A stretch of 22,002 bases of DNA, taken from IMG/VR virus record IMGVR_UViG_3300031523_000011, positions 1 to 22,002 of that record. One strand, 5' to 3'. The translations under genes were made by a program, and so were the position numbers. The notes beneath the pieces are model-generated. The model saw only the letters and a list, made by a program, of their open reading frames with translations. It was not told where the DNA came from and searched no databases. How positions within the stretch are numbered: position 1 is the stretch's first letter; every line of letters begins with the position of its first letter. The stretch comes from a virus. This document shows, piece by piece, positions 7,175 to 12,905 of this stretch.

Positions 7175-7609
7175 CTATTGATTTAAACGCTCTTTAAGCA
7201 AGTAACCCTCAAGCAACCAGATCTTTTCTCGCGCATTACGAAAAGCAATCTGCCCGCCTAGCTCGGCGTCGAAGTTATCAAGGCTGACGCAGGCACTCTC
7301 GCCGGTAACTGTGAACCCATTTTTCAGAGTTAAGCAGCACACCGTTAGCACACCGTTAAATACATGGTACTGAGCACTTGCGATTCGCTCGTCAATCAGT
7401 CCCGGCGTTAGCCGAGGGGCGGCTAGCCCTTTTTCTTGAATGTTTTTTTCGAGCGCTTGGTCATCTGCGCTGAATGCTACTGCTACTGCTACTGCGCTTT
7501 CATTCATTATTACTTCCTTGGCTTTGCGTTTGGATTTGAAGCGTACACCTTTTTTCTTGCACTTACACTCAGGGTCGCCGGTTTTGATCCAGCAGTCGCC
7601 GCAAATCAC
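7175..7609 (-). CDS. Gp49-like (N4 Gp49 / Sf6 gp66 family) protein
   Basis: 144 aa from a GTG that overlaps the ninG stop (GTGA). Residues about 60-144 match the Gp49/gp66 phage family: APRLTPGLIDERIAS, then LTVCCLTLKNGFTVTGESA, then NAREKIWLLEGYLLKERL at the C-terminus. The function of this widespread family is not known. The first 34 residues are unusual: four Cys (CGDC and CKC) and a basic tail, like a small zinc-binding segment. An in-frame ATG at 7507 has a better ribosome-binding site (AAGGA, 7 nt away) and would give a 110-aa protein of normal family length, so two products or simply the shorter one are possible. It is the last gene of the leftward early operon. Confidence 0.8.
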   Translation of the reverse strand: MICGDCWIKTGDPECKCKKKGVRFKSKRKAKEVIMNESAVAVAVAFSADDQALEKNIQEKGLAAPRLTPGLIDERIASAQYHVFNGVLTVCCLTLKNGFTVTGESACVSLDNFDAELGGQIAFRNAREKIWLLEGYLLKERLNQ

Positions 7610-8187
7610 TGGTCAAACTCCAATTCCTTAACCTTGGCTGTATAAACTTTGATCATGCCCTGAATTACTGGTATTTGAGGCGTTTTTGCCATTTCGTGCG
7701 GGCCTTCTAGCAGCTCAACCAGCTCCAGCCCGATCTTTTTGATTAGCCTCACCCGATATTGTATCAGATTCCCGGATAAGTGATTGTTGCAAGTCGCGCA
7801 CTGCTTATGACAATTCGACTCATCCCACCGCAAATTTCCATTCGAGCCCTTGGGCAAGTAGTGACCAGCGTGCATCTGTCCCTCTTTCGTATCGCAAGAT
7901 ATACACCCATCTTCTCGATCACGTAGCCTTATAAATTTATTGAACTGAGTATCGAGCTTTTTTACCCAGTACCGTCGATCAGTGGCCCTTTGATCCTCTC
8001 TAAGGGCTTTTGTCTCAGCCCTACACGCTTTCACCTTGTGCTCTTTTGCTGCTGGCGTGCCTGCCCACTCGATCGCACACGACACCTTGCCGCAAACTAC
8101 CTGCATCGTGCTGAACTTTGGCTGAAACTTGTCCTTACACACTTTGCAGATCCGGTTACCAGCAGTCTTTAGCCTTGCGACCTTCAC
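7606..8187 (-). CDS. ninG: NinG (Rap) recombination protein
   Basis: 193 aa. NinG/Rap of lambda is a structure-specific nuclease that resolves recombination intermediates and aids Red/RecBCD-mediated exchange. Seen here: an N-terminal zinc-finger-like CKVC ... C...C, then the core CISCDTKEGQMHAGHYLPKG, LRWDESNCHKQCATCNNHLSGN and YRVRLIKKIG, with the His/Cys/Asn pattern of an HNH-like fold. Length is typical. The start is GTG (8187), overlapping the stop of the preceding small gene. Position after NinB is the same order as in the lambda nin region, although one small gene separates them here. Confidence 0.93.
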   Translation of the reverse strand: MKVARLKTAGNRICKVCKDKFQPKFSTMQVVCGKVSCAIEWAGTPAAKEHKVKACRAETKALREDQRATDRRYWVKKLDTQFNKFIRLRDREDGCISCDTKEGQMHAGHYLPKGSNGNLRWDESNCHKQCATCNNHLSGNLIQYRVRLIKKIGLELVELLEGPHEMAKTPQIPVIQGMIKVYTAKVKELEFDQ

Positions 8188-8333
8188 TTGCTCTGCCTCT
8201 TCCAGTCTGGCCTGCCCGCTGGCTTTGCGTATCGCGCAAGTATCCGCTGCGCAGCTGGATTCAGCGTCACCCAGTTCACGTAACCAGGATCTCGGGGAGC
8301 GCTGAAGCCGACTGGACCATATTTCTTGCTCAT
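8184..8333 (-). CDS. Small basic protein between NinB and NinG
   Basis: 49 aa, ATG at 8333, five bases after the ninB stop. The product is basic (MSKKYGPVGFSAPRD at the start, RPDWKRQSK at the end) and has no Cys, membrane segment or motif I recognise. Evidence that it is real: it fills the gap between two firm genes exactly, starts with ATG, ends in a 4-nt overlap with ninG (GTGA) and carries the GCAAGTGA junction seen in its neighbours. A nucleic-acid-binding accessory role would be a guess. Confidence 0.7.
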   Translation of the reverse strand: MSKKYGPVGFSAPRDPGYVNWVTLNPAAQRILARYAKPAGRPDWKRQSK

Positions 8334-8337
8334 AACC

Positions 8338-8766
8338 TTATCGCCTTGGCTTTGTTAGCTGAATTCCAAGCCCAGTGAAATGCTTGTAGACCTCATCTAG
8401 GAACGTTGCTTTCTGCTTTGTTGTCATAGCGCTGGTAACCGGCAGATCGATTGGGATCATCATAAAACTGAGCTTGTCTTCATAGCTTGCAGGCCTAATC
8501 AAGCGGTCGTACAACTCTCGGAATGCTTCGCTTTCGGATCTCAGAATCGGCACGCCAAAATGCAGCTTGCAAAACCCTCGATACTCTTCAGCAGTGCAGT
8601 CGCCTTGATCTGCAGCCTCTAACATCCACATCCGTTGTAATTTATTCTGCTCAATCGAACGCGGCGCACCTTTGCTTATCTTAACAGAAAACGGCATTTT
8701 TCGGGAGCTAATCGCCTTAATCGCCATGCTTAAATCTTGCTCGTTTCTAACCGCCCAGGTTGTCAT
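8338..8766 (-). CDS. ninB: NinB recombination protein
   Basis: 142 aa, typical for the family. NinB (lambda Orf) binds SSB and single-stranded DNA and replaces RecFOR in loading recombinase during phage recombination. Visible family features: a KGAPRSIEQNKLQRMWML segment near the middle, CTAEEYRGFCKLHFGVP, and a C-terminal SAMTTKQKATFLDEVYKHF. The start ATG overlaps the stop of the DUF1289 gene (ATGA-type). A phage-encoded SSB is present in the divergent operon and is a plausible partner. Confidence 0.9.
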   Translation of the reverse strand: MTTWAVRNEQDLSMAIKAISSRKMPFSVKISKGAPRSIEQNKLQRMWMLEAADQGDCTAEEYRGFCKLHFGVPILRSESEAFRELYDRLIRPASYEDKLSFMMIPIDLPVTSAMTTKQKATFLDEVYKHFTGLGIQLTKPRR

Positions 8767-8939
8767 GGGACCGCCTCCAGTTCTCGTATCATTGCGCTTG
8801 CAATTATTTGGGTCCGCTCCAACCAGCCAGCACCCTTCCAGGCCGCAATCTCGTCAAGACTGCGGAAACAGCCGACGCAGTAACCCTCTTCGCTTAGATC
8901 GCAGACGTTGACGCAGGGCGATACGCTTGAGCCACTCAT
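8763..8939 (-). CDS. DUF1289 small Cys-rich protein
   Basis: 58 aa. The sequence SPCVNVCDLSEEGYCVGC followed by FRSLDEIAAW matches the DUF1289 pattern 'PC...C.....yC.GC.Rt..EI..W'. Four Cys (residues 9, 13, 21, 24) probably bind zinc or another metal. Bacterial members are short proteins of unknown function; phages also carry them. The start codon overlaps the stop of the previous gene (TAATG) and the stop overlaps the ninB start, so it is embedded in the replication/nin operon. Function unknown; the family assignment is good. Confidence 0.85.
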   Translation of the reverse strand: MSGSSVSPCVNVCDLSEEGYCVGCFRSLDEIAAWKGAGWLERTQIIASAMIRELEAVP

Positions 8940-9319
8940 TACTTGCTTCCCTCGTTAATTTGCTCGACGCTAGAAAGAAGGGTAATTATAGGCGCTGTGA
9001 GTACATACTCTTTGCCGTCCACATCACACCAGCTTTTAATGATGTTGCGGTGAGCGCGTAGCTTTCCGTTCTCTAACCTATACCGATCGTTCTCAGCATT
9101 CAACCGCTCGATCTTATGATTACACTGAGCGAGGTTGTGCATTAACTCCTCCTTCTCCCAAGCTGCGTTGACTTTGAGTCTTGCATTCAACCGCTCGATC
9201 TCAACGGCCGCCTCGCGCATTAGATATTTCCCGTTGTACCCGAGATCAGGTATGTCTTTCGGGTATTGACGCAGCGCTTCGACTAGTGTCGCTGTCTTGT
9301 AATCAAAGTCTTTGCGCAT
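8939..9319 (-). CDS. Coiled-coil protein, unknown
   Basis: 126 aa from the ATG at 9319, which has a GGGAG ribosome-binding site 8 nt upstream; a TTG five codons earlier is a weaker alternative. The middle (about residues 40-100) is a Leu/Glu/Lys/Arg-rich coiled coil (EIERLNARLKV, then KIERLNAENDRYRLENGK). The ends look globular. No enzyme motif. It resembles the small helical proteins commonly found in phage early operons. It ends ...GSK at the conserved GCAAGTRATGA junction shared with neighbours. Confidence 0.7.
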   Translation of the reverse strand: MRKDFDYKTATLVEALRQYPKDIPDLGYNGKYLMREAAVEIERLNARLKVNAAWEKEELMHNLAQCNHKIERLNAENDRYRLENGKLRAHRNIIKSWCDVDGKEYVLTAPIITLLSSVEQINEGSK

Positions 9320-9320
9320 A

Positions 9321-9584
9321 TCACTTGCTCCCAATTCTTGTAGGGCATTTAAAAATCTCTACGGCGTGCGTAGCGGCATTGTTCCTACTAGCAAATCCCG
9401 CCGTGTGCCGGACTTGAACGCCGGGGATAGTGCTGACTAAAGTCCAGCTTTTCCGCATCTTAAAAATCTGACCTAACAGTATTTCACCCGCGTAGAAATT
9501 GTATGCGGGGGAGTCGGCTTGATTATGTCTTACAAACATCCAATCCAGCACTTTTCCTTCATGAACCATGGAGTACTTACTCAT
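9321..9584 (-). CDS. Small unknown early protein
   Basis: 87 aa from the ATG at 9584, which overlaps the end of the upstream gene by 8 nt (ATGAGTAA). The protein is mixed alpha/beta (MSKYSMVHEGKVLDWMFVRH at the N-terminus, then a basic, aromatic stretch), with one Cys and no membrane segment. I do not recognise a family. It ends ...RIGSK, and that end codes the GGGAGCAAGTGAT sequence that is also the ribosome-binding site of the next gene. Confidence 0.65.
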   Translation of the reverse strand: MSKYSMVHEGKVLDWMFVRHNQADSPAYNFYAGEILLGQIFKMRKSWTLVSTIPGVQVRHTAGFASRNNAATHAVEIFKCPTRIGSK

Positions 9585-9750
9585 CACTAGCCACCTTTTT
9601 ACCGTTATACACCTTACAGTGACCAACTGCATCCGCTGCTTTCTTGCTGTAATTAACGCACCAGTTGTTGTACTTGCTCGCTAAACGCGAGCCTTTTTTG
9701 TGCCCCGCATTATGCCGATACACACACTCTTTACAGTGTCCATCACTCAT
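9577..9750 (-). CDS. Small Cys-rich protein, possible zinc binder
   Basis: 57 aa from the ATG at 9750. It has four Cys, one as HCKEC near the N-terminus (residues 6 and 9), one in NNWCVNYSKK and one in GHCKVYNGKK, with many Lys and His: a pattern like a small zinc-binding or phage 'treble clef' protein. No DNA-cutting motif is visible. The start overlaps the end of the preceding membrane-protein gene by 8 nt (ATGAGTGA). Longer upstream extensions of this frame lack a ribosome-binding site and run antisense to nothing useful, so I prefer the short form. Confidence 0.65.
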   Translation of the reverse strand: MSDGHCKECVYRHNAGHKKGSRLASKYNNWCVNYSKKAADAVGHCKVYNGKKVASDE

Positions 9751-9934
9751 CACTTGCCCTCGCGATAAGCCCAAGCATTGTCGTCGCGATAATGCCGATG
9801 AAAGAAAGCATGAAGAATCCCATTGCTCCAATCGAGTCTTTTTCGACGACTGCCACGCCAGCTTGTATAACATTACAGATTATTGACAGCGAGCCAACAA
9901 AGACCAACGATTTCAGCGTTGGTTTATTAATCAT
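9743..9934 (-). CDS. Small two-helix membrane protein
   Basis: 63 aa. Two hydrophobic segments are clear: LVFVGSLSIICNVIQAGVAVV (about residues 10-30; 20-residue core) and a second, GFFMLSFIGIIATTMLGLIA (about 39-58), joined by a short polar loop (EKDSIG). It would be an inner-membrane hairpin. The start ATG overlaps the preceding stop (TGATG); a GTG one codon earlier is possible. Role unknown; phage early membrane proteins of this kind often act on the host envelope or in superinfection exclusion, but nothing here proves it. Confidence 0.65.
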   Translation of the reverse strand: MINKPTLKSLVFVGSLSIICNVIQAGVAVVEKDSIGAMGFFMLSFIGIIATTMLGLIARASDE

Positions 9935-10119
9935 CACTTGCCACCCTCATATCGAGATATGGCTTGATCATCAGCAGTTATGTGAGCTGCAAAAAGCCCG
10001 ATTCCGAAACCGGACGAGATAACGATAAATATCACTAACAAAACCCCGGCAATGCAGCAAATGTCAAACAAATCAGCCTTTAGCTTTTGAATTCTATTTT
10101 CCCGTTCTTTTTGCTTCAT
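9934..10119 (-). CDS. Small single-span membrane protein
   Basis: 61 aa. A charged N-terminus (MKQKERENRIQKLKADLFD) precedes one strong membrane segment (CCIAGVLLVIFIVISSGFGI) and a short outer tail ending RYEGGK. Positive charges before the helix suggest an N-in orientation. I chose the ATG at 10119 because it overlaps the upstream stop as ATGA and has GGAG 7 nt upstream; an ATG at 10134 would overlap the upstream gene by 19 nt. Function unknown. Confidence 0.65.
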   Translation of the reverse strand: MKQKERENRIQKLKADLFDICCIAGVLLVIFIVISSGFGIGLFAAHITADDQAISRYEGGK

Positions 10120-10601
10120 TTTTGCTCTCCGCATTCGTCTTTGTGTCGCAACATTCCCGCCGATGGTCTGTAATTCAAAGCGGTGACAGCGCTAACCGGC
10201 GATTGATATACATCAGCAAAGTCCTTTGCTTTGAATTCAAGCTCTTTGTGAGTCATCCCGCAAATAACCTTCCATCCGCCAACTTTGTCGATTGCCTCGC
10301 GGATTTCAGGCGTCACTCTTGGCTTGCCGTATGATCCGGTCTTTCGGATCTCTATCATCACGCTAGCCCAGGCGTCAGCGTTTTTCTCCTTGCCGCTGCC
10401 CTCTATGGCCGATATAACCTGAGAAATCTTCGGAAACCACTCGCTTGTTAAAACGTGCGACTTGAACGCTCGCTGAATATCAGCAGGCTCGTACTCACTG
10501 AGCGCATCGTAATAGGCGGAAAGTTGGCCTTTGTTGACATCCACCGAGTACGCATTCCCGGCCTCGGTCATTAGCTGTAAAAAATCCGTTTGACTGATCA
10601 T
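10116..10601 (-). CDS. Replication protein P-like (helicase loader candidate)
   Basis: 161 aa, ATG with a GAGG ribosome-binding site 7 nt upstream. The N-terminal part (FLQLMTEAGNAYSVDVNKG, then YYDALSEYEPADIQRAFKSH, then WFPKISQVISAIEG) follows the layout of small phage replication proteins placed after the O-type initiator, which recruit or load the replicative helicase. There is no Walker motif, so it is not a DnaC-type ATPase. The C-terminal half (about 85-161) is less familiar. The assignment rests on this pattern and on the position directly behind the initiator gene; I would call it P-like rather than a proven lambda P homologue. Confidence 0.65.
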   Translation of the reverse strand: MISQTDFLQLMTEAGNAYSVDVNKGQLSAYYDALSEYEPADIQRAFKSHVLTSEWFPKISQVISAIEGSGKEKNADAWASVMIEIRKTGSYGKPRVTPEIREAIDKVGGWKVICGMTHKELEFKAKDFADVYQSPVSAVTALNYRPSAGMLRHKDECGEQK

Positions 10602-10612
10602 GGTCTTTCCTC

Positions 10613-10626
10613 GGGCATCACTGCCC
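10613..10626 (-). repeat. GNRA hairpin element E1
   Basis: Minus-strand GGGCA-GTGA-TGCCC: a 5-bp stem with a GNRA-type GTGA loop, 10 nt after the stop of the initiator gene. The ribosome-binding site (GAGGA) of the next gene follows the stem directly. It is the only copy found in the leftward operon, and it is in the sense orientation of that transcript. Confidence 0.85.
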
Positions 10627-10636
10627 TGCTGTTTAG

Positions 10637-11446
10637 TTAACCGTTTTTAAGCCAATCAAGCCCGACTTGGATATTCTTGTCGTTCACCGAACCAAAGCCG
10701 CTATCTTGCTTGATCCCAGTCTCCCAGCGCTCGCCAGAAAGCCAGCGTTCAGCGTGAGGCACGAACTTGCCGCCTTCGTCAATGAACACCTTATCCACTT
10801 TTACCCGAAGATCGATGTCGTCAATTACCAATTGGCGTTTGTCATCAGGGACTTTCTTCCACTCAATAAATGCACGCTTTTTGTTACCGCGTCGATCCGA
10901 TGGATAAGCCTGCCAGAATTGCTCAAACTCAATTGAGTAGCCCGCTTTTGCCTTAGCTATCACGGTCGAGACTTCGACAGTGTGTTTTGAACTACTATCT
11001 GTATTTGTATTTGTATCTGTATCTGTATACGTCGATTCTTGTCGACGCTTGTCGACGCTTGTCGACGCGCCTACAACTTTACTACTTGCTCGCTTTACTC
11101 TGGCATACTCAGCTTGATCAGCCTTACGTTGGTCCCTGTTCTGCTGATCTCGGTACTTGGCGTGATTTAGAACTATCCACCCGCCATCAGTCTCCTTGAT
11201 CCTTCGGCCCTCATTATCAGTCGTTCTACTGTACTCGTCGGGCGCTAAAAACATATCCAGCGCCTCCCTAGCCTTGTCAATCGACACCCTGGATAAATGC
11301 GCCAACCCAGGCACCGACGAAGAAACAAATCCATCCTTGTCTTTTAATGACAGCATGGTGATCCAGACCACTCGTATGTCAGACTCTTGGTCCCAGATCG
11401 ACGATCTCGTCAACTCAGAGTCAAGCTTGCTGTATGTAAATGCCAT
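10637..11446 (-). CDS. Phage replication initiator, O-like
   Basis: 269 aa. The N-terminal part (MAFTYSKLDSELTRSSIW through about residue 120) looks like a winged-helix DNA-binding domain: VVWITMLSLKDKDGFV, LAHLSRVSIDKAREAL and DGGWIVLNHAKYRDQQ are typical of phage O-like proteins. A Ser/Thr-rich linker (about 125-155, with TDTDTNTNTD) follows. The C-terminal domain has FEQFWQAYPSDRRGNKKRA, EWKKVP and FVPHAERWLSGERWE, the familiar 'FW..YP...gk..A...W ... f.Ph...WL...rW' signature. It would bind the origin and recruit the P-like protein. The linker-coding DNA carries decamer and hexamer tandem repeats that may be the origin itself. Confidence 0.88.
   Translation of the reverse strand: MAFTYSKLDSELTRSSIWDQESDIRVVWITMLSLKDKDGFVSSSVPGLAHLSRVSIDKAREALDMFLAPDEYSRTTDNEGRRIKETDGGWIVLNHAKYRDQQNRDQRKADQAEYARVKRASSKVVGASTSVDKRRQESTYTDTDTNTNTDSSSKHTVEVSTVIAKAKAGYSIEFEQFWQAYPSDRRGNKKRAFIEWKKVPDDKRQLVIDDIDLRVKVDKVFIDEGGKFVPHAERWLSGERWETGIKQDSGFGSVNDKNIQVGLDWLKNG
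10997..11070. repeat. Candidate replication origin: decamer iterons and hexamer repeats
   Basis: Inside the initiator gene, four tandem 10-bp units run at 11031-11070 (GTCGATTCTT, GTCGACGCTT twice, GTCGACGCGC), each built on the palindrome GTCGAC. Next to them, at 11001-11030, are five 6-bp units of the form GTAT(T/C)T or GTATAC, which are AT-rich. Iterons beside an AT-rich repeat within the initiator's linker codons match the lambda origin plan, although lambda's iterons are longer. The 10-bp spacing puts all units on one face of the helix. Confidence 0.6.
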
Positions 11447-11631
11447 CAGACTTCCATTTTCCTACCAGACAAATACTCATAGACAGCTTTCAGGTTTCTA
11501 AAGCCCGGGTTCGCGCCCGGCTTCATTATCCCGTAAACGCTTCCGAGCGCGATCCCGCAATCTGCCGCGATCCGCTCTTTTGCCAATTCGGTTTTCTTCA
11601 ATAACCGCTGCGTCTTCTCTAAATGATCCAT
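11446..11631 (-). CDS. Small HTH protein (Cro-like regulator)
   Basis: 61 aa, ATG with a GAGG site 8 nt upstream. A helix-turn-helix is visible at about residues 17-45: AKERIAADCGIALGSVYGIM, then a short linker and NLKAVYEYLSG, which resembles XRE/Cro-type folds. It is the first gene of the leftward replication operon, directly behind its promoter, and overlaps the initiator start (TGATG). By analogy with Cro it would repress one or both of the divergent promoters in 11632-11874. No partner CI-type repressor is seen. Confidence 0.75.
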   Translation of the reverse strand: MDHLEKTQRLLKKTELAKERIAADCGIALGSVYGIMKPGANPGFRNLKAVYEYLSGRKMEV

Positions 11632-11660
11632 TCGAATATCCTCACTGATTGATTTAACGC

Positions 11661-11689
11661 ATTGTAATATTATTTTGGGCCATCGTCAA
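11661..11689 (-). promoter_or_regulatory. Leftward early promoter
   Basis: Minus-strand TTGACG (11684-11689), 17-nt spacer, TACAAT (11661-11666). Transcription would start at about 11654, some 22 nt before the HTH gene. The 8-bp palindrome TAATATTA (11665-11672) overlaps the -10 and could be a binding site, though it is short and AT-only. Confidence 0.75.
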
Positions 11690-11718
11690 TCTGTTGCGCT
11701 TATTTATTGCCAAATTAC

Positions 11719-11816
11719 ACTATACATAGCAGTCAGGAAGCGTTGCCGGCCGGAAAGAGTAATTGCCTGGAGCCATAGAGAATCATTTCATTTATTTGTT
11801 ATAGTTACTTGACTAT
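11719..11816. promoter_or_regulatory. Candidate operators in the divergent control region
   Basis: ATAGT-N6-ACTAT (11801-11816) overlaps the -35 of the rightward promoter. A related dyad with ACTAT and ATAG half-sites 2 nt apart lies at 11719-11729. Both could be sites for the small HTH protein. Half-sites are only 4-5 bp, so this is a weak inference. Confidence 0.3.
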
Positions 11817-11836
11817 CAGCTGAAAGCGCGTATATT
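11809..11836 (+). promoter_or_regulatory. Rightward early promoter
   Basis: TTGACT (11809-11814), 16-nt spacer, TATATT (11831-11836). Transcription would start at about 11843. The leader then contains four copies of GCAAC in a short run before the first gene. This single promoter probably drives the whole plus-strand early operon, since I see no other strong promoter or terminator before 20349. Confidence 0.75.
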
Positions 11837-11874
11837 GAACTCATCAAGCAACGCAACGCAACGGGAGCAACATC

Positions 11875-12075
11875 ATGATCAAATCTTTTGAAAACTACAC
11901 AGCAAATGCAATCCAATGGAAAAAGCGCTACGCGGACGGCGAAACGGCTACGGTGGTTGTTGACAATTGCGGCGTGACGCGAGCAATGGTTCGAGAAGCG
12001 TTTGAAGCGCAAGAAGCCGGGTTTGAGATTGCATGTTTTGAAAAGTCTGACATGGGAATGTGGCAAGCCCGATAA
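11875..12075 (+). CDS. Small unknown early protein 1
   Basis: 66 aa, first gene after the rightward promoter, with GGGAG 7 nt before the ATG. The product (starting MIKSFENYTANAIQWKKRY, ending EKSDMGMWQAR) is helical and slightly acidic with two Cys and no recognised motif. First genes behind a strong early promoter often code for host-modifying proteins; that is only context. It is followed by hairpin element E2. Confidence 0.7.
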   Translation: MIKSFENYTANAIQWKKRYADGETATVVVDNCGVTRAMVREAFEAQEAGFEIACFEKSDMGMWQAR

Positions 12076-12080
12076 CAACA

Positions 12081-12094
12081 GGGTCAGGGATGCC
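12081..12094 (+). repeat. GNRA hairpin element E2 (diverged copy)
   Basis: GGGTCAGGGATGCC: stem GG/CC and CA/TG with a bulged T and a GGGA loop, still of GNRA type. It starts 5 nt after the stop codon, and the ribosome-binding site AAGGAG of the next gene follows closely. The flank AACAACA is shared with E4. Confidence 0.65.
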
Positions 12095-12110
12095 GAAGGA
12101 GAAGAGTAAC

Positions 12111-12269
12111 ATGGTAACGCTACAATATTTTAATGGCATAGAGTGGGTTGAGTGGGGCAAGTTCGGCCACGACAGAATGGCTTGGATTAGCTTAGGTGGT
12201 GATGACTTTAACTATCGAACAATTGACAGTGGCGGAAATGTCGTCACTGACAAATCAATACAAGCATAG
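12111..12269 (+). CDS. Small unknown early protein 2
   Basis: 52 aa, ATG with AGGAG about 9 nt upstream. The sequence is rich in Trp, Gly and Asp (YFNGIEWVEWGKFGHDRMAW) and looks like a small beta-sheet protein. No family recognised. It is flanked on both sides by hairpin elements (E2 before, E3 after). Longer forms starting upstream would run through E2 and lack a ribosome-binding site. Confidence 0.65.
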   Translation: MVTLQYFNGIEWVEWGKFGHDRMAWISLGGDDFNYRTIDSGGNVVTDKSIQA

Positions 12270-12275
12270 CAACGG

Positions 12276-12289
12276 GGGCAGTGATGCCC
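12276..12289 (+). repeat. GNRA hairpin element E3
   Basis: GGGCAGTGATGCCC, a perfect copy, 6 nt after the stop codon of the preceding gene and followed directly by the GAGGATAA ribosome-binding site of the next. Confidence 0.9.
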
Positions 12290-12302
12290 GAGGATAATTG
12301 AA

Positions 12303-12506
12303 GTGACAGCAGACTTAAAAGTAAATAGATATACCCTAAGCAATCGGCTCCGCGGAGTTTATGAAGTAGGCCCGAATGTCTATACAACAGCACCTTTTGC
12401 GGCTTTCATCCCGCCAATTTGCATCGAAGCAGCCGACAAGATTGATTTGTTGATAAGCGAATGTGCTGCACTAAAAATTAAAATTGCAAAATTAGAAGCT
12501 ATCTAA
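12303..12506 (+). CDS. Small unknown early protein 3
   Basis: 67 aa from a GTG start with GAGGA about 9 nt upstream; there is no ATG early in this frame. The N-terminal half (LKVNRYTLSNRLRGVYEVGP) looks like a short beta domain, and the C-terminal half is a helix likely to form a coiled coil (IDLLISECAALKIKIAKLEA). No family recognised. Flanked by hairpin elements E3 and E4. Confidence 0.6.
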   Translation: MTADLKVNRYTLSNRLRGVYEVGPNVYTTAPFAAFIPPICIEAADKIDLLISECAALKIKIAKLEAI

Positions 12507-12512
12507 CAACAG

Positions 12513-12526
12513 GGGCAGTGATGCTC
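12513..12526 (+). repeat. GNRA hairpin element E4
   Basis: GGGCAGTGATGCTC: the base change in the right arm turns a G-C pair into G-U, so the 5-bp stem is kept. It starts 6 nt after the stop codon and is followed by AAAGGATAA, the next ribosome-binding site. Confidence 0.85.
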
Positions 12527-12539
12527 AAAGGATAAAGCG

Positions 12540-12848
12540 ATGGCACTTAAATACATAAAAAGCTATTACGGCATCAGCGCCAGCATTGGTCAGCGTGTGA
12601 AGGTCGATGGCAAGCCCGGAATTATAGTGGCAGATCAAGGCCACCATCTGGGCGTTAATTTTGACGAAGACAAACCAGGAGCTGTAAGCAACTGCCACCC
12701 AACGTGGCGCGTCGATTATCTTGAAATGGGGGCGATCAGAAAGCAGACAAAGGCGCAGGCGCGTTACCAACATTATTTAGAAGTGGGCGACCAGTTTGAT
12801 AGTTTCCTGCACTTTTTGCAGGCCAACGTCAAACCCTCGCAAGCATAG
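12540..12848 (+). CDS. Unknown phage protein with SH3-like N-terminal segment
   Basis: 102 aa, ATG with AAGGA 7 nt upstream. The N-terminal 60 residues (IGQRVKVDGKPGIIVADQGH, then LGVNFDEDKPG and CHPTWRVDYLEMG) resemble a small beta-barrel segment I have seen in many phage early genes ('G..V.vdGkpG.i......l.v.fD......HPtW...Y'). The C-terminal 35 residues (ARYQHYLEVGDQFDSFLHFL) are helical. Function unknown. It is the last small gene before the recombination cassette and is followed by hairpin E5. Confidence 0.7.
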   Translation: MALKYIKSYYGISASIGQRVKVDGKPGIIVADQGHHLGVNFDEDKPGAVSNCHPTWRVDYLEMGAIRKQTKAQARYQHYLEVGDQFDSFLHFLQANVKPSQA

Positions 12849-12853
12849 CAACA

Positions 12854-12867
12854 GGGCAGTGATGCCC
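12854..12867 (+). repeat. GNRA hairpin element E5
   Basis: GGGCAGTGATGCCC, perfect, 5 nt after the stop codon. Unlike E1-E4 it is separated from the next start (the annealing protein) by 38 nt, an AC-rich stretch with its own AAAGGA ribosome-binding site. Confidence 0.9.
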
Positions 12868-12905
12868 ATAAATAAACACAGCACACCACAGCAAAGGACG
12901 GATAA

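Noticed and set aside
6912-7181. Open plus-strand frame of 89 codons in the late leader
   Set aside because: It starts with TTG too close to its AGGA, has no recognisable domain, opposes the direction of both flanking operons and overlaps the end of the Gp49-like gene. It is more likely chance within a regulatory region.
11031-11070. Possible CRISPR-like array
   Set aside because: The decamers are directly adjacent with no spacers; they are iteron-like repeats inside a coding region.
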